This document shows, in pieces, positions 41,101 to 52,700 of a stretch of DNA of 64,000 nucleotides. The first letter of the stretch is position 1. Every line of letters starts with the position of its first letter. The stretch is from Lepidodermella squamata (Eukaryota; Gastrotricha): contig JBLDXI010000029.1 of the NCBI GenBank assembly GCA_047495785.1, positions 1-64,000 of the forward strand, given 5' to 3'. The notes beneath the pieces were generated by a model, which saw only the letters and a list, made by a program, of their open reading frames with translations, had not been told where the DNA came from and did no database searches. Position numbers and translations under genes: made by a program.

Positions 41101-42712
41101 AGTTTTCGGATGTTAAAAAACTAGGCCTAGGTCGTTCACAGATTTTTTGTACACTATTTTGATCGTTGCAAAGGAGTTTCCTCAGTAACTTGAGGTTTAA
41201 TTTTCTGTGTTTTTTTCTACTGCAGTGAACTACATCCACTACCCGCACTGTGACATTTACGGCGGTGCGGCGTCGTCTTCGGGCCAGCCATCTGCGACGT
41301 GCTCGTGCTTTTTCGACGTGCTGTCGGCGCAGTTCTCGAAACCGCCAGATGCTTATCGCGGCAAGGCAGCTAGCGGCGGCGGCGGCGGCAGCCATCACAA
41401 CCACCACTCGAAAACACACCACCGCAAATCACATCACAACAACAACAACAGCAATAACGGCAATCATAACAGCAATAATAACGGCCACGGTGAGGTAGCA
41501 GGCGCGGAACAGTTCCACGGGGTTCACGCGCACCAACCGCAGAAAGTGATAAGTGCAGTCGCGTACCCTACGCCCGGGTCGCCGCCGAGTCCGCGACACT
41601 GCGACGCAGGACCGAAACGCGACGTGTCGGCAGATTCGCTGAACGACGGCTGCAACGCCGCCACCGCAGCCTCGTCAGCCGTCGACAAGCCGTGGAAGTT
41701 TTTCTCGGCCTCGTCGGCAAAACACGGCAAAAACAAGCAGACGTCGTCGTCGTCAGCAGGCAACAGCCGAGTGCTGGCGCCCCTGCGCGTCCTCGATTGC
41801 GAAGACAACGAAGCCGGCGACATGTACGACGATGACGAAGACGACGCAGAAGCGGGCCAAGAACCGAGCGCGGAAAAAACGACCACCCTACAGATCAATG
41901 ACAGCAGGCAGGTGAGGCGGTCGCAGTCGGCGCCCGGCTTCTCGCTCGCCCGCCTCGCCTCGATGGACGGCATGGCGCCGCCGCCGCCGCAGGTGCTGCG
42001 CAGACGCAGGTCGGCGTCTCTCGGCCGCCGGCCCCACGTCCACAGCAACCACCATAACCAATTCCTCACGACAACCGAGTTTCTGCTGCGAACCCACGCG
42101 GGCGAACCGCTGCTGCCGCCGCCGCTCGTCTCCGACCTGCTGTCGTCGCTGCTGGCCGCCTCGAGCGAGCACGTCGAGTACTGCGGCCGGGCGGTGAACA
42201 GCACGCTGCTGCCGCGCCAGCTCTCCAACTACGACAACTTCGGCTCGGAGGTGGACCCGCCGCTCGCCTACGCCTCGCCGCTGTCGTCGCGCTCCTCGGG
42301 CTCGTCGTCGTCGTCGCCCACCTGCTCGTCCATGTCGTCGTGCTCGTCATGCTCGTGCTCGTCGCTGTACGACGGTTTCGTCGGCTCGGCCGCCCGCGAC
42401 ATTGTCCCGCCGCTCGAATTTGCGGCGCCCGAACGCAGACACAACATCAATGGCAATGGCAACGGCAACAACAGCTTGTCGACCTCGGCGTCGGCCACTT
42501 CGTCGTCGTCGTCCGGCGAGCTCCTGCTCGACACGAACACGGGCGACTTTTCATCGCGTTCCGCCCCCGCCGCCTTCGTCCTCGATGCGTCCTACCACGA
42601 AGCTTCGCCGCGTCATCCTCATCATCATCGCAACAACAACAACAACAACTGCCTGCGGGTTCTCGACGACGATGAGCTTATCGCGCTGGCCCAGACGCAT
42701 CTCGACGACTGA
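38112..42712 (+). CDS. NUAK: NUAK-family AMPK-related kinase
   Basis: Ser/Thr kinase of the AMPK-related group, activated by LKB1 and linked to myosin organisation and cell adhesion (UNC-82 in nematodes). Exons: 38112-38285, 39073-39494, 39817-39888, 40059-40243, 41226-42712; total 780 codons, 779 residues. The kinase domain covers about residues 28-285: Gly-loop [31 protein letters not shown], and the NUAK-type activation loop [15 protein letters not shown] with the LKB1-target Thr. The tail of about 495 residues is rich in Ser, Asn and His with RRSQSAPG and other basic-Ser motifs, and is not recognisable as a domain. An earlier alternative start would be missing; a later Met is at residue 10. 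AATAAA is at 42787-42792. Confidence 0.92.
38286..39072 (+). other. NUAK intron 1
   Basis: 787-bp GT-AG intron, phase 0. Nothing recognised inside. Confidence 0.85.
39495..39816 (+). other. NUAK intron 2
   Basis: 322-bp GT-AG intron, phase 2, AT-rich, no element seen. Confidence 0.85.
40244..41225 (+). other. NUAK intron 4
   Basis: 982-bp GT-AG intron, phase 1. It includes a CCA repeat near 40441-40456, an AT repeat near 40586-40602 and a 20-base T run at 41060-41079. No gene recognised. Confidence 0.8.
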
Positions 42713-44395
42713 CTTGTTCGTGGTTGCATTTCGCTGGAATCCGCCGCCCGCCTTTTAGCCACAATCCAGAATTTCAAGAATGAACGAATAAAAACGTACC
42801 ATCACCTCATGCCTTTTCAAACACAACTTCAACAAAGCTTCAACAACAAAATTTCTCTCGTTTTTTTACACACACTCTGAAGCCTTTTCTCTTATGTCTC
42901 TCCGTCTCATCTATTCCCTTGCAAAAGTGAAGAATCAACGTTCGAAGATCGATGGCCAATTTACAGCAAAAAAAAGCGGCGCGTGTTGACGGCCGCGACC
43001 TCGGCGATTGTGATATTTAGCTATAACGAATTATTATATTATTATATGCTATACCAAAAAGCTTGATAGGCCTTGATAATTCTTGTTATTTTGTACTTTT
43101 TCGACGTGTATGTTCTCAATCATCGCCTTCGGTGAGACTGTTGTTCATAAATTGCATTGTTGCTGCCCGGCGTCACCGCAACGATCTGGCTTGTATTGCA
43201 TTCGGCATTCGGCATCGTGAGTCATCCATCAGCCGCTAATCGAATCTTTGTAGACGCAAGAATCAAGTAACTGCGCCTTACTTACATCCGAGTTACTTCA
43301 ACTAGTACATCATCATTATAGTGCTGCTCTATGCGACTACGTCCGGCAGCGCAATGAAAGCGAGCCGGACGGACGACCGCATTATTCTACGTCATTAATC
43401 AACTCGACGAGTAGCTAGAAAAATTCATAATTTTCTTCTCTGCGGTTTGAGTTTTTGTTGCTTATGATTACTTATTTTGGATCGGTGGTTTGTTTGATAC
43501 TGCTATCGTCATTATATCTCTTTGTTCATAACTCGCGATTATGGCAAAAATATTCTGATGATAATAGTGACAATTAAATTATATTACTATTCTGATAGCA
43601 TTTTGGTGGTTCTCCGTTATAAAATCAGCGCAATATTCGATTATTACCACTTATTCCGAGCATTGGCGAGTTTCCTAACTTGGCGTACAATTTCCTAAAC
43701 AATAACAATAACAATAATATTTGCATTCATATTCTATGTCTTATAATATTATACACTCACTGCGACTATCGTTATGATCATTATCATATTATATTTATAC
43801 TATATTATTCAAACGATATTGGAATTTTCACCATCATCAACGTTAAGGTGACTTTGACCGGAGCGAAAAAACTGAAATCGGAACTTGAATAAAGAGATGA
43901 ATTTGTCACACATCGGTTCTTTTTGCGGTGTATTTCGCTATGTTAGGTATATGTTCAAAGACGTTTCCGGCGGTACCATTTTTAAGGCAGCGCACGCTGA
44001 GTGCATAAACGTTTTCCCGAGTAAACATGCTGCGACTCGGTGCATAATAATATTCTCTAATAACTCTAATAATCAAGAGCCTTTCTTTTAAAAACAGGCG
44101 TATTCGAGATGGCATCATAATTAGACAGTGCTGCACTGTACCTACCTACTTTTTTGGTTTGTGCATTTGTATTTGGGGTAAAGAAAACCTTGTGAAAGTT
44201 TCGGAAAATGCAGAATAGTGCTAAATTCAGGTGTTGCTGGTGAATTTCAGTTTTGCAGGAAAAGTCATTTGCGTTACTTCCGGCAGTTGGATTCCTAGAG
44301 ACGATTTGACTTCTTCGGAGAGTATAGTCTCAATAGTTTGTTAGCTAACGCATTTTTCTGTGAGTTGAAGTCACCGAAAAATGAGATCAGCAGAT
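42713..44395. other. Intergenic, NUAK 3' region
   Basis: AT-rich non-coding DNA. NUAK poly(A) hexamer is at 42787-42792. Open frames at 43680-43892 and 43885-44091 are of low complexity and unrecognised. Confidence 0.6.
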
Positions 44396-44590
44396 TTAAT
44401 GAAGAATCAGCAGAAGATCACCCGTAAAGATGCGGCGACCGGGGGCGAAAAGCTTCGGGGGCGCGGCGACCGGCGACAGATTTGCTCGAGCTGTAGGCGG
44501 TGCAGATCCGCGTCGATGAAGTGGGCACGAAAACAATTTGCTCCGTTCTGAGCCGAGGGAAGATTGCCAGCCAGCTTCCAAGGCGATTCT
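44396..44590 (-). other. GC-rich open patch, unrecognised
   Basis: A GC-rich island of about 190 bp in AT-rich surroundings, with an open frame on the minus strand (44396-44581). The composition resembles exons in this window, but I recognise no protein in any frame. It lies just downstream, in reading direction, of a retroelement fragment and may belong to it. It could also be an isolated exon or a gene scrap. Confidence 0.25.
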
Positions 44591-44721
44591 CGCAGAGAGA
44601 GATACCGATTTATTGGTGGTCTGCGTTACATAATTCTTAGTAACATTGCCTTTAAGACACAGAGATATGAATTAATTAACTTCAGTATAGGTGATATTTC
44701 TTAATAATAAGTATTGGTTAT

Positions 44722-45030
44722 TTATCGTTGGTTGGAATATAGATGGTGGTGAAGAATTCGAATACTGTCTTTGAGGGCCTGTGAAGCGATATCGATGGCT
44801 GTGCCGGCGTTGATTCCATAATCGCGCAGAAGTTTTACGGCTTCTGTTGTCAGGGATCCGCGGGCACCAATGTATAGTCCATGTACTTCTATTGAATCTA
44901 GGTTGTATGCTTCGCAAATAAACTTGCTACATGGCTCGTATATTGCGCGTTTTTCCGCATCGACCAATTCGAATTGGTTTTGCGAAGACTCGCATCTGAT
45001 AGTTGGAAAGTAAAGTAGAGCTCTGCGGTA
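44722..45030 (-). mobile_element. Retroelement C-terminal fragment
   Basis: On the minus strand an open frame of about 100 codons reads LVDAEKRAIYEPC, then VHGLYIGARGSL, then LLRDYG, ending in a stop at 44722. The pattern of an 'E-K-x-x-x-Y-x-P' block followed by a hydrophobic strand and I/V-G-A-R-G is familiar from the C-termini of reverse-transcriptase polyproteins of animal non-LTR elements. Upstream the frame is lost. It is a remnant, not a gene. The assignment rests on a remembered pattern only. Confidence 0.45.
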
Positions 45031-45500
45031 CAGTCCTGCAGGCAGCTATGGCGATAATTTTCAACAGTTGGCCTGAAGCCCTTTTGGAAATTCATGCAAA
45101 TCATTGCAAACCGATTATTTGTAATCAATTTTTCTTCAAATAACCGAAATGGAAAAAGCTGTATTCAATGCCATCTAGGTATGCGGCTTTGTTAGGTAGC
45201 TGGGTATTTGAGATTGCAGCGTTTAAATAAGCTTTACTCTTGCATGTGTTGCAAGGAGACGGGTGACGACGAGCGAAACGCCGATTTTAACTTAACTTAC
45301 GAAGATTTACCTAATTGATGATGTTGTTTGTCCTTCATCGTTTATTCTCTTCTCTCATGCAGTTTCAGTATGGTTAGAAAAACAAAAATAGGTAAATCAG
45401 TTTCGCGGAAATAATTTCGACTTTTCCAAGCAGATTTTTAACCGCAAAGCAGAAACAATTGGCGTAATCGCTAGTTATCACAATCATTTTAAATATTTTT
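45031..45500. other. Intergenic, CCDC24 3' flank
   Basis: 470 bp without a recognisable gene. Confidence 0.6.
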
Positions 45501-46906
45501 CTAATCAGCAGATGTTACGCTGTTTGAACTGCTATTTAGCATCGATTTTCGAATAGATGGAGGCAGCGGCGGTCGAGAAGCAACGACCGACTCTCCACCG
45601 CTCGTTTCTGCCATAGTCGATGACGACATTTTGATAGATTTTGGCGGTAGAACAAGTTTATGAATAGATAGACTGATTTCAGGCTTGACAGGCAACCGCA
45701 AACTGGTGGCTGCTCCTTTTCCCGGCGAAACAACGCGGATATTGCTACGCAAAGCTTTGTCTTCGCTCGGTGTTAATTTTGTCGTGCGAGGTGAGGTCGT
45801 GTCACACGACGAAGTCTGCTCACTGGCCCTTGAATCATTGGTGCGCGACGATAATGCAGCAGCCGAGGGTGTCTGAGGAGGGGACGATGTTTGAGCAAAT
45901 AAAGTTGCTGTTGAACATGAAGAAGCGGGACGCGAATCGCCTTTCAGCTCTAATGGCGTCAAAGAACCATGCCGCCTGAACGGCAATAAAGAGGAATGAA
46001 GCCTTAATCATCAATCACAAAATTAATCTTACTTGGACGTCGGAGGCAGCGGTCGGAAAAGGGCGGCATTCTCGGTCGCCCATCTGAGCTCAGCCTCAAC
46101 TTCGTTACGCTCCAACCTCAGCTCATTCAGGGATGCTCTGTCCCCGCTTGTCAATGTTAACAGCGAATTTTCTTCATCAATGCTGTTCTGTAATACATTC
46201 AAACAATAAGCTTTGTCGATCAACTAAACAAGGACATTATTTATAAACTCTCACCCTAAGATAAGCAACATCTTCTTTGAGTTGAGCGATTTCGTCAGCG
46301 AGATAGGAGCGTAAATGTTGAACAATTTCAACGACTCTGTCAATCTTAAATTTTTCCTTGTGGGCCATTAAATCGTCTATTGAAAGCTGATGCATGCTAT
46401 TGCGGGAGGGCGTACTCCGAGATGGCGATGGCAAAGCTGACGGAGTATCTCTGCCATCTGAACCATAACTTGATGAAGCTCTCGGAAAAGACCGATCGTA
46501 TTCAGCTAAAGCTTGCTTCAGTACAGGCCGAGAGGTCAAGTTTTCCAGTCTCACACTAAAATAGAATTTTCGCCATCAGGAACATCGGAATTATGATACA
46601 GAACATGTTAACTTACGCTCCTATGACATCCGGATTTTCTTTAATACTATCCACAAAAAATTTAATCTCCGAAACGAGGCGTTTGCGGACTTCATTCTGA
46701 TCAACAAGCTGGAATGCAGCACTCGAGCGTTTCTCGTCGCGGATGGCTTTCCATATTTCGAGCAAGCTGTCGACTTCGAGGCGCAGATCAAGGCTCAAGT
46801 CTACATCGGCTGGGCCTAGGATCAGTCTGATTTCATCTAATTCCACAACCCCTATATTAGCCTTGATTACTTCCCATAACGAAATTGGGGGCTCATAAAA
46901 ATCCAT
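45501..46906 (-). CDS. CCDC24: CCDC24-like coiled-coil protein
   Basis: Homologue of coiled-coil domain protein 24, whose function is little known. Exons: 46617-46906, 46255-46555, 46033-46187, 45501-45975; 407 codons, 406 residues (human about 307). The N-terminal block SLWEVIKANIG...EIRLILGPADVDLSLDLRLEV matches the family start. A second block, LSIDDLMAHKEKFKIDRVVEIVQHLRSYL, corresponds to the conserved middle. The third exon gives a short coiled coil, NELRLERNEVEAEL. The C-terminal exon is a Ser/Pro-rich disordered tail. For exon 3 an alternative acceptor at 46224 would leave a 31-bp intron and add 12 residues; the 67-bp choice matches the family spacing better. Confidence 0.82.
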
Positions 46907-47490
46907 AGCTTTCTTTTATTTCCTCTTTCGTGGACGCCGTCCCAGGCTGTGGTCACAGCGTATGAACCGCTTTAAGTCTTAAGAAACATTTATGCTCCTA
47001 ACGTGTAATCGGCGACCGTATTTCCTTTGGGCGTCACCGAACTGCAAGAGACAACGCGTTACTAACCAAATATTGTTGTCAATGTAATTATATTCGTCAA
47101 ATTATTGTTTTTATTCAATAAAAATGATTCTTACAAACTTTTTATTTTATTGTCTTTCACACTAATTTGCCCGCGCAAAATTGGCTATAAGATGCTAAGA
47201 CGCTATGATGCTTACCCTTCCCCCGCTGCATGCTTCCCTGTTGAGTACCAAAATGTCATGTGTACGACTGTCATCTGTCGTCAAGTTGCTTCTCTAAATT
47301 ATTTGGAATCACCGCAATTTGTGAACCTGCCTAAGGGTCCTCGTGACCTTCGTTGACGCCTGCCTTCGATGTGTTTCTTAGTTCAAGCTTACAAACTTTG
47401 CCGTGCCCTTGAGACTTGGCGCCGGCTAGCGGCTCGAGGTCGAGGTGGCTGTCAAATTCAGCTATAATTGTGGTGGTGGTATTATAAATG
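46907..47490. other. Intergenic, CCDC24 5' flank
   Basis: 584 bp. It should contain the CCDC24 promoter and the 3' end of the gene at 47491. The plus-strand frame 47105-47356 is unrecognised. Confidence 0.55.
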
Positions 47491-47919
47491 TTATAGTCCA
47501 TCATGCGGCGATCTTTGGCCGGCGTGATGGCTCCGTCGACAGTCGACAGTCAGCTGCGAATGAATGTCAACGAAGATACTTTCCCACTTATCGGAAACAC
47601 CAGCGAGCACTTTATAATTGTGAACTCTAAGAGTGTCTCCGATTTTCAATTTGGAGTGAAGCGTGTCACTGGTTGATGGCCAGAACTGCCCTGGAACAAG
47701 GGGGAGAGGCTTGCCCGGATCTTGACACACGGTCAAATTGAACACGTGCGTGTTCCGCCCGGAGCGATCACCCAACTCGCGGAAGTCGCTGATGGACCAT
47801 ACTCTGGCTTCGAACGCGACCTTATAGCCGACTCGAGGAGACGGAGCTATAGAGGCCAAGTCGACCAGTCCATTAGCGCCAACCGCGACTTGTTCAACAG
47901 GAGCCATTTTCGAATTCAA
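47491..47919 (-). CDS. Hypothetical protein, possible OB fold
   Basis: A 142-residue open frame with a good ATG. I do not recognise the family. Residues 28-60 (GYKVAFEARVWSI, then NTHVFNLTVCQDPG) and 86-108 (LKIGDTLRVHNYKVL) have alternating hydrophobic strands and a Gly-rich turn, as in single-stranded nucleic-acid binding OB folds such as RPA1 domains. That is inference from pattern only. The last 15 residues are His/Arg-rich and may be read-through into an intron, so the true C-terminus is uncertain. It is transcribed in the same direction as CCDC24. Confidence 0.5.
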   Translation of the reverse strand: MNSKMAPVEQVAVGANGLVDLASIAPSPRVGYKVAFEARVWSISDFRELGDRSGRNTHVFNLTVCQDPGKPLPLVPGQFWPSTSDTLHSKLKIGDTLRVHNYKVLAGVSDKWESIFVDIHSQLTVDCRRSHHAGQRSPHDGL

Positions 47920-48130
47920 AAAACAAACGAAAGACAGAAAAGCTAGGTAATTTAGAGTAATTTAGGCAACCGATGACAGCTGTCTAATAATTTTGAATCA
48001 AAATAGGCTCGGACGTGTGAAAAAATCGAAAAGAAAAGTGAAATTTGAGTGGGACTCGGTCGGGTGGCTGGAAATCAAAAAAATCAAAACAACAATAAGA
48101 ATGCGATGCGGCGTAAACTAGTCTTGCGCG
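47920..48130. other. Short intergenic stretch
   Basis: Between two minus-strand ORFs; AT-rich and lysine/asparagine-coding by chance in the plus frame. No gene recognised. Confidence 0.5.
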
Positions 48131-48742
48131 CTAAGCTTCGATGTTCGCCAACAACAACAACAAATTCAGCAGCTCCAACACACGAGCCGCAACCGAAACT
48201 GCAAGCAACGCCGACAGCGGCAGCAGTACTCGACCGAAAAACTGTGAGCAGTAGCACACTAGAAAAGCTGCCACAGCAATGACACTGCAACAGCGGCAAC
48301 AGCAACAACAAATAGAACTTTCCCAGAAAGAAACAAGACTTTCACAGAAAGACAGTTGATCATGCTCGACAGGTTCATGCTGGGCGTCAACAGCATAGGT
48401 AGGCATTTCGGCATCCATCCATTCCAACAATGGTTCCGGCTCGTCCACATCGATTCGCCACGGCTCTAAACGGCAGCCAGGACATGAGTAGACTTGTCCT
48501 TGTAACTCGCGCGTACGATTCCACTTCTCGGCGCACGTGCGATCAAACCATTTTCGACACTGAGAGCACCTGACAGGATCCTCCAGGACTTCATGACAAA
48601 CTGCACACATATCTTCTGAATCTGAAAAAACTTCGGAATTTGGTACCGTAAGAAAATCGATATCTAAGTGAGCACCGTTTTTGAAACCGAGTTCATCGAA
48701 ACCGCGAAAGAGGTCAGCTATATTGAATTCTGTACAAAACAT
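48131..48742 (-). CDS. RING/PHD-like zinc-finger ORF
   Basis: 203 codons. Residues 45-92 hold CAVC, then RCSQC, then WFDRTC, then SCPGC. That Cys spacing fits a treble-clef RING or PHD finger, and the KWF-x-x-x-C part is PHD-like, but the usual His is replaced by Asp. From about residue 142 the sequence is Cys-, Leu- and Val-rich and would be membrane-embedded; it is encoded by a CAG/CAA-type repeat read in antisense, so it may be intronic. The true start is unclear because an acceptor-like TTGTACAG lies just after the ATG. An E3 ligase or chromatin reader role would be guesswork. Confidence 0.5.
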   Translation of the reverse strand: MFCTEFNIADLFRGFDELGFKNGAHLDIDFLTVPNSEVFSDSEDMCAVCHEVLEDPVRCSQCRKWFDRTCAEKWNRTRELQGQVYSCPGCRLEPWRIDVDEPEPLLEWMDAEMPTYAVDAQHEPVEHDQLSFCESLVSFWESSICCCCCRCCSVIAVAAFLVCYCSQFFGRVLLPLSALLAVSVAARVLELLNLLLLLANIEA

Positions 48743-49360
48743 GGCAAATCGTTCGTTATAAATGTTGTGAGGATGCCATGCAATTGCGGCACTCCTGTAA
48801 TGACAGTGTTCGGCCCCAGACGGCCAAATAGCGCAACATTTTTCGGGCGTTCATGCAAGTTTACTCGAGGCCACAGCGCGCGAGGTCGTTGGTACTGAAA
48901 ATGGCAATAACAAGATCCAAATGTCGAGGTCAGTTTGACCGGCGAAAGACTGTTGTCATAAACCCGCCCATGGAAAACGTGACTGACTGAACACGCGATC
49001 CGGCCTTCACCGCCTGGGAGCAGACGTCGCTTGAGTGCGAGTAGCCTATTAAGCAGACACGTGTTAGTTGCCGTTGCATGATGATTGAGAAGTAGAACAA
49101 AACCAGCATAGTCACCTTTACTACAACTTTGACAAGCTTTGTCAACAATTTTGCTGGCGAAACGGAGCCAGATTTAAAAAGAGTACAATTTTTTTCATCT
49201 TCACTACAATTCAAGAGCACACATTTGGCAAAATTGAGCGCATTATTAGTGTAGATAACAGATCTCGGATGGTTAGATTCAGCATGCAAAATGGTATTGG
49301 TTTCCGATAAAACATGTACGACAGTTTTCCCGGTTTTAAGATGAAAATGAGATCAAGAAC
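48743..49360 (-). CDS. Unrecognised coding-like region upstream of zinc finger
   Basis: Two overlapping minus-strand frames look protein-like. One (about 49357-49135) reads GKTVVHVLSETNTILHAES and LLNCSEDEKN. The other (about 49132-48724) reads HVFHGRVYDNSLSPVKL, LHERPKNVALFGRLGPN and TVITGVPQLHG, ending at a stop near 48724. The second lacks an ATG, so it would be an internal exon; an AAAG acceptor near 49124 would link the two. They may be 5' exons of the zinc-finger gene or a separate broken gene. I recognise no family. Confidence 0.3.
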
Positions 49361-49783
49361 GTTGAATATTAATATTTGTTTTTGTCAAATAGCTGAAAGT
49401 TAGAGCTCAGCTGAATGTGGTGAAATATGTGGCCACAGAGTTGAACGTTGATGTAAACTTATCACTTCTGACTCTTGACTAGTATTATTGGTAATTACTT
49501 ACTATTTGTAGACAGTAAAATTACAGTAGAGTCAAAATTACTCAAAATCTTCCGCTGTAGTTTCTGTTATTTTCTCCAAGTTGCTGATTTTCAAAATTTT
49601 GTTTAATTTCAAAGTTTGAATTTTGAATCTTAAACCACGCTGAATATGTTCATTTGTGAGGAAATTCTAATTATCATACATTTTAGATTGTTTCGTGTTA
49701 GTAAAGTTGATACATTTGTGTAATGGATTGGAATTGTCATTGAAGCTGGTTGAACTCAAAGAACTCAACCGTCGTCCAAGAAA
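49361..49783. other. Intergenic, PIGB upstream region
   Basis: 423 bp, AT-rich, probably containing the PIGB promoter. Nothing else seen. Confidence 0.6.
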
Positions 49784-52700
49784 ATGTCATTAAATAGGCG
49801 GAAACAGAAGCAGAGCGATGCGGCGGAGCAACGAGAGCAGCGCAAGCACTTACTTCAGGTTAGTTTACGTTTAAAACTGATCGATTAAACTTGTAATACC
49901 ATGTATGATGATGCGGATAGTTGATGGAGCGCAACCTGGCGGAGGAGTTGCAAGAGTACAAGGGCTTCATGCAGCTGGGCCCGCGCGTCCTGCAGAGTTT
50001 GTTCTCGAGCGAGCGGGCGCTGTTCGCGGCGCTGCTCGTGTTCCGCGTGCTGAACGCGCTCGTCGTGCAGACGTACTACGTGCCGGACGAGTACTGGCAG
50101 TCGGTGGAGGTGGCGCACGCGAGCGCCTTCGGCTACGGCCACCTGACATGGGAGTGGCGCGGCAGCAGCGGCGGCATCCGGTCGTACGCGTACCCGATGC
50201 TGTTCGCGGGGGCGTACCGCCTGCTCGCGTTGCTTCACCTGGACCACTGGTCTCTCGTGATCAAGGTGCCGCGCCTCATGCAGGCCGTGTTCGCGGCCAC
50301 GACGGACCTGTACCTGTTCAAGCTGTCGGCGAAGCTGTCCGGCGGCGGCGGCAGCAGCGGCCTGGCGGTGGCCAAGTGGACGCTGTTCAGCCAACTGCTG
50401 TCGTGGTTCGTGTTCTACTCGTGCACGCGCACGCTGACGAACAACATGGAGGCGCTGTTCACGGTCGTCGCCTTCTACCTGTACCCGCTCGGCCCAGGCA
50501 CCAGCAGCTCAGCAGCCAGATCAAGCAGTAGCAACTCGTGGCTGTACGTGGTTTTCGTCGCGCTCGGCTTCGTCATGCGCCCGACCGCCGTCATCCAGTT
50601 CGTGCCTCTGCTGCTGCACCACGCCGCGGCGCTGCTCGACTGGCGGCGGCCTGGCTTCAGCGCGGCGCGCAGTGCGATGACGGCGGCGCGGCTCGTCGCC
50701 TGCGTCGGCCTCGTGCTGTACGCGTCCGTGTGGCTGGACTCGCTCGGCTACGGCCGCTTCACCGTGTCGTCGTGGAACTTTGTGCGCGCGAACGTGCTCC
50801 ACAACGTCGGCGTGTTCTACGGCACGCACCCGTGGCACTGGTACGCGACGCAGGGCGTGCCCGTCATCCTCACCGCCAACATGCTGCCGGTGGCGATCGG
50901 CGCCTACGTCTATAGCGGCCAGCAGCAGCAGCAGTACTGGCGTGTCTTACCTGCGACGCTGCTGTTCACGCTCGCCGTGTACTCGCTGCTGCCGCACAAA
51001 GAGTTCCGCTTTCTGTACGGCGTGCTGCCGCTGGCGCTGCACCTCGCCGGCGTCGGCCTCCACGCCACGTGGCAGTGGGCGGCCAGCAGTGGCAGTGGAG
51101 GCGGAGGCAGGGACGCGGACTCGCGGCGGCGATGCGTGGGCAACGCGCTGCTGGCGCTTCTGCTCGCCAGCAACCTGCCGCTGCTGGCGTACACGAGCCT
51201 CGTGCACCAGCGCGGCGCCATCGACGTGATGCGCGTCGTCCGCGAACACGCCCTCGCCAGTGCTGGTGCTTCAAATGTGCAGAACAGCAACAGATCGGTG
51301 CTCTTCCTCATGCCGTGCCACTCGACGCCTTTCTACAGGTACGTAAATGTGGCTTTTTTCTCTGGTTTCAGTAGTTGAAGGCGAAAAGGCAAGAACTTGA
51401 GGGAAGGTTAGCCCCACATCTGAATCCACATCCTCACGTGGTCTACTTTTACGAAATGAAGCTTGCTCACGAAAACTTGGTACATCAGCTTCAAGCTTCA
51501 TAAGTTGGCAAATATTTCGGGTTTTACCTTTTGCTTGAGTCTTCCGTACTTTATTATCTCCATTGGATGGTAAAACTCATCGAAGATTAGCCGAAATACC
51601 CAGTGGTAAATTACTGGGTACTTTTTCGGTATTTATTTGATTAAACCGAGTTTTCTCTCTTTGATATTGAATGCCCCAATCTTTGACAAAATGAGGCCTG
51701 AAAATATGCTACATTATATGTATTACAAGTTTAATAGTTGGTTTCAAGTCTCCTCACGCATCGCAGCGCTCTAGACGCGGCGAACTAGCTTTTGAGCTTT
51801 TCAGCATGTATGTATAAAAATTGTAGAATAGGTTTCAAACCGCATCGATCGAATCGATGGATGCGTTTTTTGGCAAGGTTCAACAAGGCTCTGAGGGCGC
51901 ATGCTTGAAGGCCCACGAGGCGACTCAGGGCTCATGAAGTTGTAGCAGGTGGGGGCACCACACTTAGGTGCTTGCACGCGACTTGTAGCTGGGTGGTTGG
52001 TGCGAATGAACACAGCCACCATCCACGACGGCGGAAGACTGTTCCTTGTGAAACCTTTTCGCCTAATTGTAGATAGAAGATTTGCCGGTGGCGGACTGTT
52101 TTATCGCCAAGTGGGAATTACTCTGTGGCAACAGTGAACTGTGCTGGCTAGGCTACACACAAGTATGTGGTACGCTAGACGCTAGGCTGATGTCGGCAGT
52201 GAGGTTGTCGCGAGATTGTGCACTAGTTTGTACACCTCAAGCACGGCTCGTCGAAATGAAAAAGTACACGAGTGACGATGCTGTGCTTATCTGTGATATA
52301 GGTTCCAATAATTCAACAAATTAGCCAATATAAACAGAATCTTGTTTTTTTCTCCCATGTCAAAACGTGATGATGAATTGTTGTTATTTTCACTCAATAC
52401 AGCCATGTGCATGTGAACATTTCGATGCGCTTCCTAACGTGCGAACCGCCACCGCCGCCTGCGACGGAGACGGCAACGGCAACGGACGGCGGCGAGTACG
52501 TCGACGAGGCGGACGTGTTTTTCGCCGATCCGACCGCGTGGCTCGTCCGCGAATTCGACAGCAACAGCAACAACACGTCGGCGAATGCGAATGCAACGGG
52601 TAATGTCGAAGCGAAGCCTCCACCAGCCCAGCCGTTGCCGTCGATGCTGGTGATGTTCGGCGGGGCGTTGCAGCGGGCGGTGCGCGAGTGGACGGCGGCG

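Noticed and set aside
48049-48282. Plus-strand ORF between the OB-like and zinc-finger genes
   Set aside because: No ATG at its start, Thr/Gln/Asn repeats from a CAA/CAG tract; the opposite strand is the better candidate.
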